A DNA stretch of 64,000 bases from JBBQUN01 sp963698395 (GTDB lineage Bacteria; Actinomycetota; Acidimicrobiia; Acidimicrobiales; SZUA-35). This document shows, one piece after another, positions 55,961-64,000 of this stretch. The position numbers and the translations under genes were made by a program. The DNA lies in NCBI GenBank assembly GCA_963698395.1, contig CAVOQQ010000002.1:408237-472236 (forward strand), in the 5' to 3' direction. Every line of letters starts with the position of its first letter. The first letter of the stretch is position 1. The notes below the pieces were generated by a model. It was not told the DNA's origin, ran no database searches, and saw nothing but the letters and a program-made list of their open reading frames with translations.

Positions 55961-56135
55961 CTTGTTCGGTGAGCACCTCGAGTCCGGAGCGGTCGGAATC
56001 GTGTGCCACCTCGATGTGACCCATCGAGTGGAGGTGGCGCTTGATCGGCCGGGCGCTCGCCACCGAACTCGGTGAATAGACGCACAACACGGCTAGCTCA
56101 CCACCGATCAACTGATGCATCACCTCCTCCAGCAA
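55932..56135 (-). CDS. Small protein or C-terminal gene remnant, unknown
   Basis: A 67-codon frame (TTG start possible at 56135) reads EEVMHQLIGGELAVLCVYSP, then RPIKRHLHSMGHIEVAHDSD and ends LEVLTEQARTRVARRL. Codon-position composition is strongly gene-like. The frame is open for eight more codons upstream before a TGA, without an ATG, so it is probably the surviving end of a longer gene or begins at a weak start. No family was recognised. Confidence 0.4.
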   Translation of the reverse strand: MLEEVMHQLIGGELAVLCVYSPSSVASARPIKRHLHSMGHIEVAHDSDRSGLEVLTEQARTRVARRL

Positions 56136-56270
56136 TGCACGGCGTTCGCTTTCATGTCACGACTTCTTCGGTTCCAAAGGCCGCTCGGACGTCGGCGACA
56201 ATACGCACGCAAGCAGACCCGGGGTGTGAGGCAGTCAACGTGAGCGCTGCCAGCTAGCAGGGCCGAGGCA

Positions 56271-56858
56271 TCAGTCAGAGGCCTCACGGGACAGCGGCGA
56301 TTCGATGCCCGTGAGTATCTCGAAAGCTTCGGCCCGCTCGATCCAGGTGCTGGTCATCCGATGCGGTGTTGCCATGAGGTTCTGCTGGATCGTGAAGGCG
56401 GCATGTTCGGTGCCTCGATCGTTCCAGTCGTCTTGCTTGCTGTCCCACGACGCCAGACCCCAGTGCTCGACATAGGCCGCCTTGGCTTCTTCGGTGAGGT
56501 TGGCATCGACCCAGGCATGGGCGAGTTCGTGAGAGAGCACATAAGGCCGATCCGAACAAATAGAGATCACGGGAGCGGGGCCCGAGAAGCGAATGAGCCC
56601 GTCATGGCCATTGCAAGGCGCAGCCGAATCGTGGAACTCGACGGTGACCGCAGGCAGTTCCAAACCGACCTCAGCAAAGCGGGCAACAGCGACATCCACG
56701 TCAATCGATAGCGCAGAGTCATTCTCGAGGCCGACCACGCTTACACCCGACCACGCCGGTTCGGGGCTTGTCGTAGTGGCAGAGGGGTCCAATTCCGGGA
56801 CGCCAACGGAAACGGCCAGAGCGGTGAGGACGAGAGCGACGATGATGCGAATTGCCAT
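56271..56858 (-). CDS. Exported protein with HELAH zinc-peptidase motif
   Basis: A 195-aa protein. A signal peptide or anchor at residues about 3-21 (IRIIVALVLTALAVSVGVP) is followed by a Thr/Pro linker, then VEFHDSAAPCNGHDGLIRF and ISICSDRPYVLSHELAHAWVDANL. HELAH near residue 110 is the HExxH gluzincin motif. The downstream GTEHAAFTIQQNLM could supply the third ligand Glu. Such proteins are putative secreted metallopeptidases. It is an intact gene inside a degraded region and has no linked partner; it is divergent from the SARP-kinase gene. Confidence 0.68.
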   Translation of the reverse strand: MAIRIIVALVLTALAVSVGVPELDPSATTTSPEPAWSGVSVVGLENDSALSIDVDVAVARFAEVGLELPAVTVEFHDSAAPCNGHDGLIRFSGPAPVISICSDRPYVLSHELAHAWVDANLTEEAKAAYVEHWGLASWDSKQDDWNDRGTEHAAFTIQQNLMATPHRMTSTWIERAEAFEILTGIESPLSREASD

Positions 56859-56988
56859 GCCAGCAACATCTGCTTGAGCGGTCGCAGCGACTTCGACGCA
56901 CGATCACGAGACGTTCGCATTCGCCTGAAGACGCCACGGCGTCAGCTCGTTCACCAGCAGAGAACTAACTCTGGGAGCTAGTTTTCGG

Positions 56989-57009
56989 TTTGCGAACGAT
57001 TTGCGAACG
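56989..57009 (+). promoter_or_regulatory. 11-bp-period direct repeat, candidate SARP binding site
   Basis: TTTGCGAACG occurs at 56989-56998 and again at 57000-57009, one DNA helical turn apart, just upstream of a gene whose first domain is a SARP-type DNA-binding domain. The second copy ends exactly eight bases before a possible -10 (CAGTGT, 57018-57023), the geometry described for SARP activators such as AfsR. A weaker third copy may lie at 56978-56988. Confidence 0.6.
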
Positions 57010-57031
57010 GGCGGCACCAGTGTTCGACCCC

Positions 57032-60000
57032 ATGAAGAGGGAACCAACTCACTCGCTCGAGATCCAGCTTCTCGGCGCGATCGAGATCGCAGCTTCGCAA
57101 CCAGAAGCCGAGCTCGAACCAGTTGCCATCGGAGGTCGCATCCAGCGTCGGATCCTGGCCGCACTGCTTGCGACGAGGCCAGACGTGGTGTCGATCGATC
57201 GCCTTGTCGACATCACGTGGGCAGACGAACCCCCAGCCCGGCGTAGAGCACAACATCCGCACCTACATCTCGCGTCTGCGGGCCGTCCTCGGGTCGGGGG
57301 CCGACTTCGAACAGATTGGCGATGGGTATCGAATCGTTCTGGCCGATGCCGGCTGCGACATCGACCGGTTCGACACGTTGGTCGCAGCGGCGGAGAGGCT
57401 CCGGTTGGCCGGATCAACCACTGATGCCCTCGTCGCCATCAGCCGAGCGGAGGCGTTGTGGGGAGGCCGACCCTTCGGCGAGTTCGCCCACGAGTCGTGG
57501 GCGATGGCCGACGTCGCCCGTCTCGAGGATCGCCATCACCAACTTGGATGATCGATGCCGAGCTCCTCCTTGCTGCTGGGCGATCCACTGAGGCCGTGAC
57601 CAAGTTGCAGGCTCTGGTCGCCGACCATCCCCTGCGGGAGCAGCCCGCGCCCTGTTGATGCGGTCGCTCTACGCAGTAGGCGGGACGATGGAGGCGCTGC
57701 GCGAGTTCCATGACTTCCGGCCCACCTCGAGCGAGAACGTGGGGCTCGCTCCGTCACCCGAGCTCGTGGAGCTCGATCAAGCGATCGCTCGCGGGGAACT
57801 GATCGACCATGCGACCACGGTAAAGATCGGGGGCTACGAGCTGCACGAACGCATCGGGGCCGGCGCTTTCGCCGTAGTGCACCGGGCGACGCAGACAGCG
57901 CTCGGACGCGAAGTAGCCATCAAGGTGATTCGCGGACAGTTGGCGACGCAGCCTTCGTTCGTCCGGGGCTTCGAAGTCGTCGAGCCGGCGTCGTGGCTCG
58001 CCTCGAGCATGCGCCAGGATCGTGCCCTTGCATGACTTCTGGGATCCGGATCAGGCCTACCTCGTCATGCGTTACCTGCCCGGTGGATCGTTGGCTGATC
58101 GCCTTGCGGCGGGCCCGCTGTCTCTCGAGAAGGTGGACGCACTGATCGAGCGCATTGGATCCGCGGGCTGGTGGCTGCCCACGAAGTGGGCGTGATCCAT
58201 AGTGATGTGAAGCCAGCCAACATCTTGTTCGATGCCGAGGGCCGGGCCGTACTGAGCGACTTCGGATTCGCGGTCGAGCAGAGCGTGGCTGGTCATGTCG
58301 TTGATGTGCGGGCGAGCGAATCATCGGCGCGTTTCGCCGCTCCCGAGCGGCTGCGCGGCGACCGATCGGGCCCGCCGACCGATGTCTACTCGCTGGCGTT
58401 GGTGGTGTGGTTGGCGCTCGCCGGCCAGGTGCCGTTTGCGTCGTCGTCGAGCTCGGAAAAGTCGTCGAAGACAAGATCGCAGGAGAAGCGCGGTTGCCGG
58501 GCTCAGGTCCCTGGTTCGACGTGCCTAGTGCGTTGGCAGAGGTCATCGATCGTGCGCTCGACCCGGACCCGCTTCGACGCCCGGCGACGATCGGGCAGCT
58601 CGTCGATCGCATGCGGGGGGCCGCATCGGAACCGGTCGACGGCAGCTCAACAGCCCGCGGCGCGGGAGGGAACCCGGCGTCAATCCCTATCAGGGCCTGT
58701 GGTCCTTCGATGAAGTGACCGCCCGCCACTTCCACGGGCGCACCGATCTGATCGACGAGTTGGTCGGCGATCGTCGCAGTCGCAACAGCGCCTGTTGACC
58801 GTCGTTGGAGCATCGGGTTCCGGCAAGTCGTCCGTCGTTCGGGCCGGGCTCCTTCCTGCGCTGAAGGAGGGGGCAGTGTCAGGTTCGGCCGAGTGGTTCG
58901 TCACCTCGATGACGCCGGGCTGCACCCATTCGAGTCGTTGGAAACCGCCGCCCTGCGGGTGGCTGTCAATCCGCCCAGTGGGTTGCCGACGCAGCTGACG
59001 AGTGGCGATCGGGGTCTTGTTCGGGCGGTCGAACGCTTGCTGCCGGAGCGCGTACGGTTGCCTACTGCTGGTCATCGATCAGTTCGAGGAGCTTTTCACC
59101 AATACCGATCCAGAGACGGCGAACCAGTTCCTCGAAGCACTGTCGGTGGCCTTGACCGAGCCGGGTGGTCGGCTCCGAGTGGTGGCGACGCTGCGAGGCG
59201 ACTTCTATGACCGCCCGCTGCGCCATCAAGGGTTGCGCACCTTGTTGAAGAGCTCCACGGTGGCCGTCACGCCCCTGACACCCGAGGAACTCGAGGCGGT
59301 GATCGTCGAGCCCTCGGGCGCTCGGCGTGAACTTCGAGCGTGGCCTGGTGGCCCGGATCATGTCGGACACCGCCGATCAGCCGGGTGGCTTGGCGCTGCT
59401 CGAGTACGCACTGACGCTGGCCTTCGACCGCAGCGACGGTGAATGATCACCGCAGCTGACTATGGGGAGATCGGGGGTCTCGAGGGGGCGCTCGTCGGCA
59501 AGGCCGAGGAGCTACACGACGCCTTCGGCGTCGACGCTCGCGCACGTTGCGCCAGGTGATGGGGTCGCTCGTCGCATTGGGTGAGGGAACAGAGGACACA
59601 CGCCGGCGGGCGTTGCGGTCCGAGCTCGCCAGCACACCTGCGGGTACTGAGGTGATCGACGCATTCAGCGCAGCTCGACTGTTCACCCTTGATCACGACC
59701 CAGCGACCCGGGAGCCCACGGTCGAGGTTGCACACGAGACTCTGATCCGGTCATGGCCCCGACTTCGGGAGTGGTTGGACGATGACCGAGACGATCTTCG
59801 CCTTGTGCGGCACCTGTCGTCGGCAGCTCGCGATTGGGAAGCAGCTGGTCGGCCGGAGAGCGAGCTGTATCGGGGTGGCCGACTCGAAGCAGCAGCGGCA
59901 TGGCGATCTCGCACCGTCGACAGTGCCGTCCCTGGGATCGATGCATTCCTGGATGCGGCGATGGCTCGAGCGCAGGCCGAGCAACGAGCCGAGGCTGAGC

Positions 60001-62338
60001 GACTCGAATTCGAGCAGCAGTCGAACCGGCGGTTGCGCCGTTTGCTCTCTGGCGTGGTCGTGCTGCTTGCGCTCGCCGTCATTGCTGGCGCCGTTGCGCT
60101 CCAGCAGCGCAGCAGCGCCCAGGACACCGCCTACGCCGCCGAGACCAGCCGACTCGTGGCGACAGCGCAATCGTTGGCCGACACCAACCCACGGGCCGCT
60201 CTCTTGGTCGCCGTGGCCGCTCACCAACGCGAGCAGACACCAGAGACGCTCGGCGCGCGCAGGTGGCGTTGACGCGTTCAGGTCCCAACCTCGGCGTTCT
60301 CGGGAGGGGCACGCAGTACGTCGATCTCGTTTGGTTGGACAATGGTCTCGTCATCGGTGCACGCGTGACGGCCTCGAATCTTGTTCGAACCGGAAACGCT
60401 GCAGCTAGTTGACTCAATTGAGCTGCAGTTCGGAGACCTCGGAGAGTCCGATCGGTATCGGATAGCGGCGATGCCCGGGGGTTCACTAGCTGTCGCCCAC
60501 GACGGCGGCGAAGTCACGATCTACTCAGCAGCCGGCGCGTTCGAGGAGGTGCGCCGTCTGCCATCTTCGGACGTACCCGTCGCAGCGATCACCGTTGGTC
60601 CTGAGTTGCAGATCGTGACAGCCTCATTCAACGGAACCGTCACCGTGTACTCCGATGAGGGCAGGGTCGACTTCGTCCGTCAGTTCGAATTGGCCGAGTC
60701 CCTTGCTGACCAGGCTCCAGAGCTGCTGGCCTCCAACGATGCCCTTCGCGAGCTCTTCAGAGAACTTCCGGTTTCGGTTGTCCCGTTCGCGCTCGATGAG
60801 GGACTTCTCATCGCCGTTGGGGCACAGCTGCATCGTCTCGGCTGGGGAGGCGACCCTGTCGGAACTCCGACGCTGGTGGTTTGGGAAACGCCGAGGCCAC
60901 GAGGATCCATGATGACCCTTCCCGCTCCGACCCCTACTAATGTCGTGGTTCTCGGCGATCGGGTGTTCGCCTTGAATCAAGTGTCCGTTCTGGATTTCAA
61001 TTGGGATGACGCTTGGGGCGACGTCACCGGAGCAAACCTGCTGCGCTCGGCGCTCGACGCCGGAGAAGGCGCAATGATCGTCCTCGGTGGGACATCGTCA
61101 AATCTCACGATCCTCAGCAGGACCGGCCTCACCAGAGAGTTCGACCTCACCTCCGGCGACGAGACCCTCTCGAGCTCTTCGCCCGTGATCGGGATCAGAG
61201 AGGCAACGCTGTCTCCCGACGACGCAGTGCTCGCATCCGTGACCAACGACGGCATCCAGCTGACATCGCTGCTCGATGGCGCACCCCTCGCCATCTCGCT
61301 GGACCGCTTGCCGACTTCGAGCTCGTTGTCGATCTCTCCCGACGGACGCACGGTCGCAATGGGCCCAACTGCTTCATTGGCACCGTTCGATGTGCGGGCC
61401 CGAAACCCTGACGGAAGGTTCGTTCCGGCTTTTTCCCATCACCGAGGGTCCGCTCGTCGGTATCGACCCTGGAGATGAGCTCCTCAGGGCTTTCAGTCGT
61501 GATGCGACCGCTACGTCCTTTTTCGCTCGATGGCACATTCGAGGCGATCGGAGTGTGGGATCCAGCACCCCCCGGAAACGTCGGAGCGCCTTCACCTGAC
61601 GGGACTCTTCTCGCGGTAGGAACAACTGAGATCTCCGTGTGGGCGTTCGGCGCACGGGAACCGATCGTCACGCTGCCCGCACCGGGTGACGGAACGGTCC
61701 TGCTCGTGGGTGTCCGTTCTGATCCTTCAGGCACGAGGCTGTTGACGACATGGGCGGACGGGCGCAGCCAGTTGGTGGAAGTCGGAAGTTGGGAAGCGAT
61801 GAGCCCGCCAGGCCTTGTGGATGCCGATGTCGCCCTCGGCTATTGGAGCCTCGATGGCACACTGGTCGGCACCGCAGCGACCGACGGCACCATCACGGTG
61901 CGGGACGGAACGACGTTCGAACCCATCCGGACCATGGTGGGCCCCGACGGAGTTGGCGACGGATTCACGCAGGCCGCACTGATGTTCTCACCGGACAATC
62001 GCTTTCTCCTGACCAACCTCCGGGGGCCGGGACGACTCTGGGATGTAGAGGCGGGAAGGCAGATCGGCGAGCCATTCCCACACATGCCGGGTGCGAACCC
62101 TGGGTCAAACACCGGCGAGAACGGCCTACAACTGATCACGGCCTCCACGGAAGGCGCACTGGTGTGGAATCTCGACACCGACACGTGGCCTAGCATTGCC
62201 TGCCGGACGGCCGGATCGAACCTGACCGAGGACGAGTGGACCCAGTGGGGTCCACGCGGACGAACCCTTCCGAGCCGTGTGTCCGTAGCGCAGCTCCCCA
62301 GCGTCGCAGGCTCGGGCCGGGTCGACCTGAGGAACTAG
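57032..62338 (+). pseudogene. Giant SARP/BTAD - Ser/Thr kinase - STAND NTPase - beta-propeller protein, broken by about 17 frame changes
   Basis: Stitching the frames gives one protein of about 1,750 aa. The order is: a SARP winged helix (SLEIQLLGAIEI; EHNIRTYISRLRAVLGSG) and BTAD domain (DIDRFDTLVAAAERL to REFHDF); a kinase (IGAGAFAVVHRATQ, VAIKVI, HSDVKPANILFD with Ser for the HRD Arg, LSDFGFA, AAPERLRGD); a STAND NTPase (Walker A VVGASGSGKSSVVRAG; Walker B LLLVIDQFEELFT); a TM helix (LLSGVVVLLALAVIAGAVAL); and a WD40-like propeller ending RLWDVEAGRQIGEPF and CRTAGSNLTEDEW. Frame changes fall near 57240, 57545, 57650, 58000, 58165, 58450, 58675, 58788, 58898, 59055, 59318, 59440, 59535, 60258, 60380, 61400 and 61520. 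All motifs survive, so the damage is recent or is sequence error. Confidence 0.8.
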
Positions 62339-62558
62339 GGCTAGGGATGACACAAGGCGAGGTCTCGAGGCCGGACCGCCGAGTGAATCTGCATCTCGCC
62401 ACACTCGCCAAGTTCATCGGAGCGACCGGAGGTTCCTCGCCTCGACGCACTCGATCAGGGCCGCTCAAATCATTCTTGTCTACCACGCAAGGTGCAGAAG
62501 AACGGCCCTGCCGTGACGCCACAGAATCCCGCTGGCCTCAGACACTTGCAGCCTGGCG
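62339..62558. other. Region without a recognisable gene
   Basis: A spacer after the stop of the SARP-kinase gene. Open frames cross it but show neither gene-like motifs nor a ribosome site. No terminator hairpin was found. Confidence 0.4.
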
Positions 62559-62906
62559 GTGGAACGATCGCGCATGGTTCCTGGTCGCTCGTTACTGGTT
62601 CTCAACGATCACCAGGTCGAAGAAGCTGCTGACGTGGCCACGCTCGTGAAGATCTGCGATGCGACGGTCGTCGCTGCTTCTCGGGACGAGATCACTGCAC
62701 CACCACGACACGCCGTCGACTTCGGTATCGGTCAGCTGATCTTCACCACAGGCGGCAGCGATCAAGCGGTCGACTCCCGGGCATACGACATCTTCCCTAA
62801 GGCAACCAGAGGTACTCAAGGATCGGAGGTCTGCGAACCGGTGGCGGAGGTGAGGAGCTTTCCTGCCTTGGATGTGACAGCCGTTGTTGGTTTCAGAGTC
62901 GGTTGA
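62559..62906 (+). CDS. Unknown protein or fragment, 115 aa
   Basis: The frame from ATG 62559 reads VLNDHQVEEAADVATLVKIC, then DATVVAASRDEITAPPRHAV, DFGIGQLIFTTGGSDQAVDS and YDIFPKATRG. First, second and third codon positions differ in composition as in real genes of this genome (AT-richer second position). No family is recognised, no good ribosome site is seen, and the last few codons overlap the antisense HepT relic. It may be a remnant carried with the island. Confidence 0.35.
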   Translation: MERSRMVPGRSLLVLNDHQVEEAADVATLVKICDATVVAASRDEITAPPRHAVDFGIGQLIFTTGGSDQAVDSRAYDIFPKATRGTQGSEVCEPVAEVRSFPALDVTAVVGFRVG

Positions 62907-62997
62907 GTCGCTCGCCGAGCTCGGGGACGGCGCTGGTTGCGATTTCCCAGACCTGGTCGACGTCGACACGGTGGTAGGCGATGTGCGAGCAGAATCC
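62893..62997 (-). pseudogene. HepT-like (DUF86) C-terminal remnant
   Basis: Thirty-four codons ending at 62893 read SHIAYHRVDVDQVWEIATSA, then VPELGERLNRL. This is the end of HepT/DUF86 toxins, whose hallmark is (R)N..(A)H.Y..VD...VWE. The RNxxxH start of the motif is already corrupted (GFCSH) and a stop lies directly before it. The rest of the gene and its MntA-type partner should lie upstream, where the IS21-type element now sits, so insertion probably destroyed it. Confidence 0.6.
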
Positions 62998-63034
62998 TCA
63001 CTCCAGAGTGCTGAGATGTCGCGCCTGTGAGCGA

Positions 63035-63883
63035 TCACTGATTGTCGCGATCGGCGATCACCGAAAACTGACATTGGGCTGGGTGGTTCTGGTCGGCGGT
63101 TGAAGGTGAGTCGGTGGGTGTGGTGGCGGCGATCTCGAGGCCGTTGTGCTCGTGGAGTCGCCAGGACGGGCCTTTGATGTTGAACACGATGGCGTTGTGC
63201 ATGAGCCGGTCGAGGACGGCTGCGGCGACGACGGTGTCACCGAAGATCGTGCCCCAGTCGGGCAGGCCGCGGTTGGTGGTGACGATGGTGGGGTGTCCTT
63301 TCTCGTAGCGGGTGTTGACGACTTGGAAGAACACGCCTGCGGCTTCGGTCCCACCGAGCGGCAACAGGCCGACATCGTCGATGACGAGCACGGTCGGCGC
63401 GGTGAACGCTTTCATCTTCGACGCCAGGTTCCCCTCGATCGAGGCCCGCACGAGGGTGCCGACACAGGTTGTCGGCGGTGGTGAAGTAGCCGCGGTAGCC
63501 GGCCTCGACCGCGAGGGTGGCCAACGTGCAGCAGCGAGATGGGTTTTCCCGCAGCCGGGTTGGCCGAGGAACAGGATGGGACGGTTCTCTTCGATGAACC
63601 TCAGCGTCGCGAGGTCTTCGACGAGTTTGCGATCCACGCTCGGTTGGAACTGGTAGTCGAACTCTTCGATGCTGCGCCGATACGGGAATCGGGCGTAACG
63701 CAGCCGGGCAGCGAGGCGCCGGTTCCGATCGGCGGTTGCTTGCTCGGCGACAAGCCGGGCGAGGAATTCGATGTGTGTCCAGTCGTCGGTTTTGGCTTGC
63801 TCGGCGAGGGTGGCGAAGGTGCCTGCGGCGGCGTCGAGTTTGAGGTAGCCGAGATCGGCTTTGATCTGTTCATACAGACTCAT
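63035..63883 (-). pseudogene. istB: IS21-family helper ATPase IstB with two compensating indels
   Basis: About 282 codons. The N-terminus YEQIKADLGYLKLDAAAGTF and FEEFDYQFQPSV-type region (SIEEFDYQFQPSVDRKLVED) lead to Walker A LFLGQPGCGKTHLAAA. Near 63527 the frame slips so that the normal TLAVEAGYRGYFTTADNL lies in another frame. Near 63475 it slips back to VGTLVRASIEGNLASKM. Walker B LVIDDVGLLP and sensor region PTIVTTNRGLPDWGTIFGD follow, ending in a His/Pro-rich tail. The frame is restored overall, but about 17 residues are scrambled just after the P-loop. IstB is the DnaA-like AAA+ helper of IstA transposition. Its ATG overlaps the istA stop. Confidence 0.85.
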
Positions 63884-64000
63884 GCCGACACCCCGCCGCC
63901 GTCTTCGTCGTCGCTGTCGATGCGGTAGCGCTGATCGAGATCGGGTTCTGCAATGTCGTAGTCACCGCCGCCGAGAACGAGGCCAGCGATGGCCGCTCGA
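63880..64000 (-). CDS. istA: IS21-family transposase IstA, C-terminal end (partial)
   Basis: The last 39 codons before TGA at 63880-63882 read RAAIAGLVLGGGDYDIAEPD, then LDQRYRIDSDDEDGGGVSA. The stop overlaps the istB start (ATGA), the standard istA-istB junction. The DDE catalytic core lies outside the window. Identification rests on the istB linkage rather than on a motif. Confidence 0.65.
   Translation of the reverse strand, partial: RAAIAGLVLGGGDYDIAEPDLDQRYRIDSDDEDGGGVSA

Larger units (their letters stand above)
63026..64000 (-). mobile_element. IS21-family insertion sequence (partial, right edge outside window)
   Basis: The element holds istB and the end of istA in the overlapping order typical of IS21 and runs off the window. 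Its inner end shows repeated GCGATCAC at 63031-63038 and 63054-63061, like the multiple terminal binding repeats of this family. A plausible outer edge is TGTGAGCGATCAC starting at 63026; the target duplication cannot be tested because the other end is not visible. Confidence 0.75.

Noticed and set aside
57032..62338. Programmed frameshifting as the cause of the frame changes
   Set aside because: About 17 changes occur in both directions, several at simple base runs, without slippery heptamers plus stimulators or conserved stop codons at the shift sites.

Overview
The window is high-GC DNA from an actinobacterium. The gene set (CarD, DUF3039, DUF2332 and SCO6745-type proteins, SARP/BTAD-kinase proteins, Lgt with an acidic tail, many beta-oxidation and alpha/beta-hydrolase genes) fits Actinomycetota. 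The metabolic flavour suggests an environmental lineage such as Acidimicrobiia; that placement is inference, since no rRNA is present.

Positions 1-54,060 are a dense, mostly intact chromosome backbone. In order it holds: a cut-off enoyl-CoA hydratase and an HSL-type esterase; a TetR-like regulator; a MacB/FtsX-type ABC exporter with one frameshifted permease; a DsbB plus two tandem membrane-anchored CPHC (DsbA-like) proteins; galE, an RDD protein and carD; a frameshifted acyl-CoA dehydrogenase followed by lgt; a catabolic block of FadB-like fusion, amidase, MBL hydrolase and alpha/beta hydrolase; an ArsR-type regulator and MFS efflux operon with a clear palindromic operator; and a D-aminoacylase-like enzyme, an exported metallophosphatase, an LLM oxidoreductase, an epoxide-hydrolase-like protein, a PEP-utilising enzyme and an M81 peptidase. 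It continues with a GH65 phosphorylase and HAD mutase pair, MurA with Asp at the fosfomycin-target position, an APH-type phosphotransferase, a serine hydrolase and a small class III cyclase. A tight operon of DEAD-box helicase, N6-adenine DNA methylase, metX, Fpg/Nei glycosylase and a membrane protein follows. The backbone ends at a tRNA-Gly(GCC) gene with a strong terminator.

Positions 54,060-64,000, immediately downstream of the tRNA, look like a degraded island. It holds a GNAT pseudogene, short coding remnants, an exported HExxH protein, a very large SARP-kinase-STAND-propeller gene broken by about 17 frame changes, a HepT remnant and the end of an IS21-type element whose istB also carries indels. 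Single-base indels are far denser here than in the first 54 kb. Either this is genuine decay or the island is covered by poor sequence. The amino-acid motifs are well preserved and almost no nonsense codons appear, which favours indel errors or very recent damage.

The two most notable signals are regulatory. One is an 11-bp-period direct repeat directly upstream of the SARP-kinase-STAND gene, at the spacing expected of a SARP binding site. The other is a near-perfect 28-bp inverted repeat covering the promoter of the ArsR/MFS operon, whose transcript looks leaderless.
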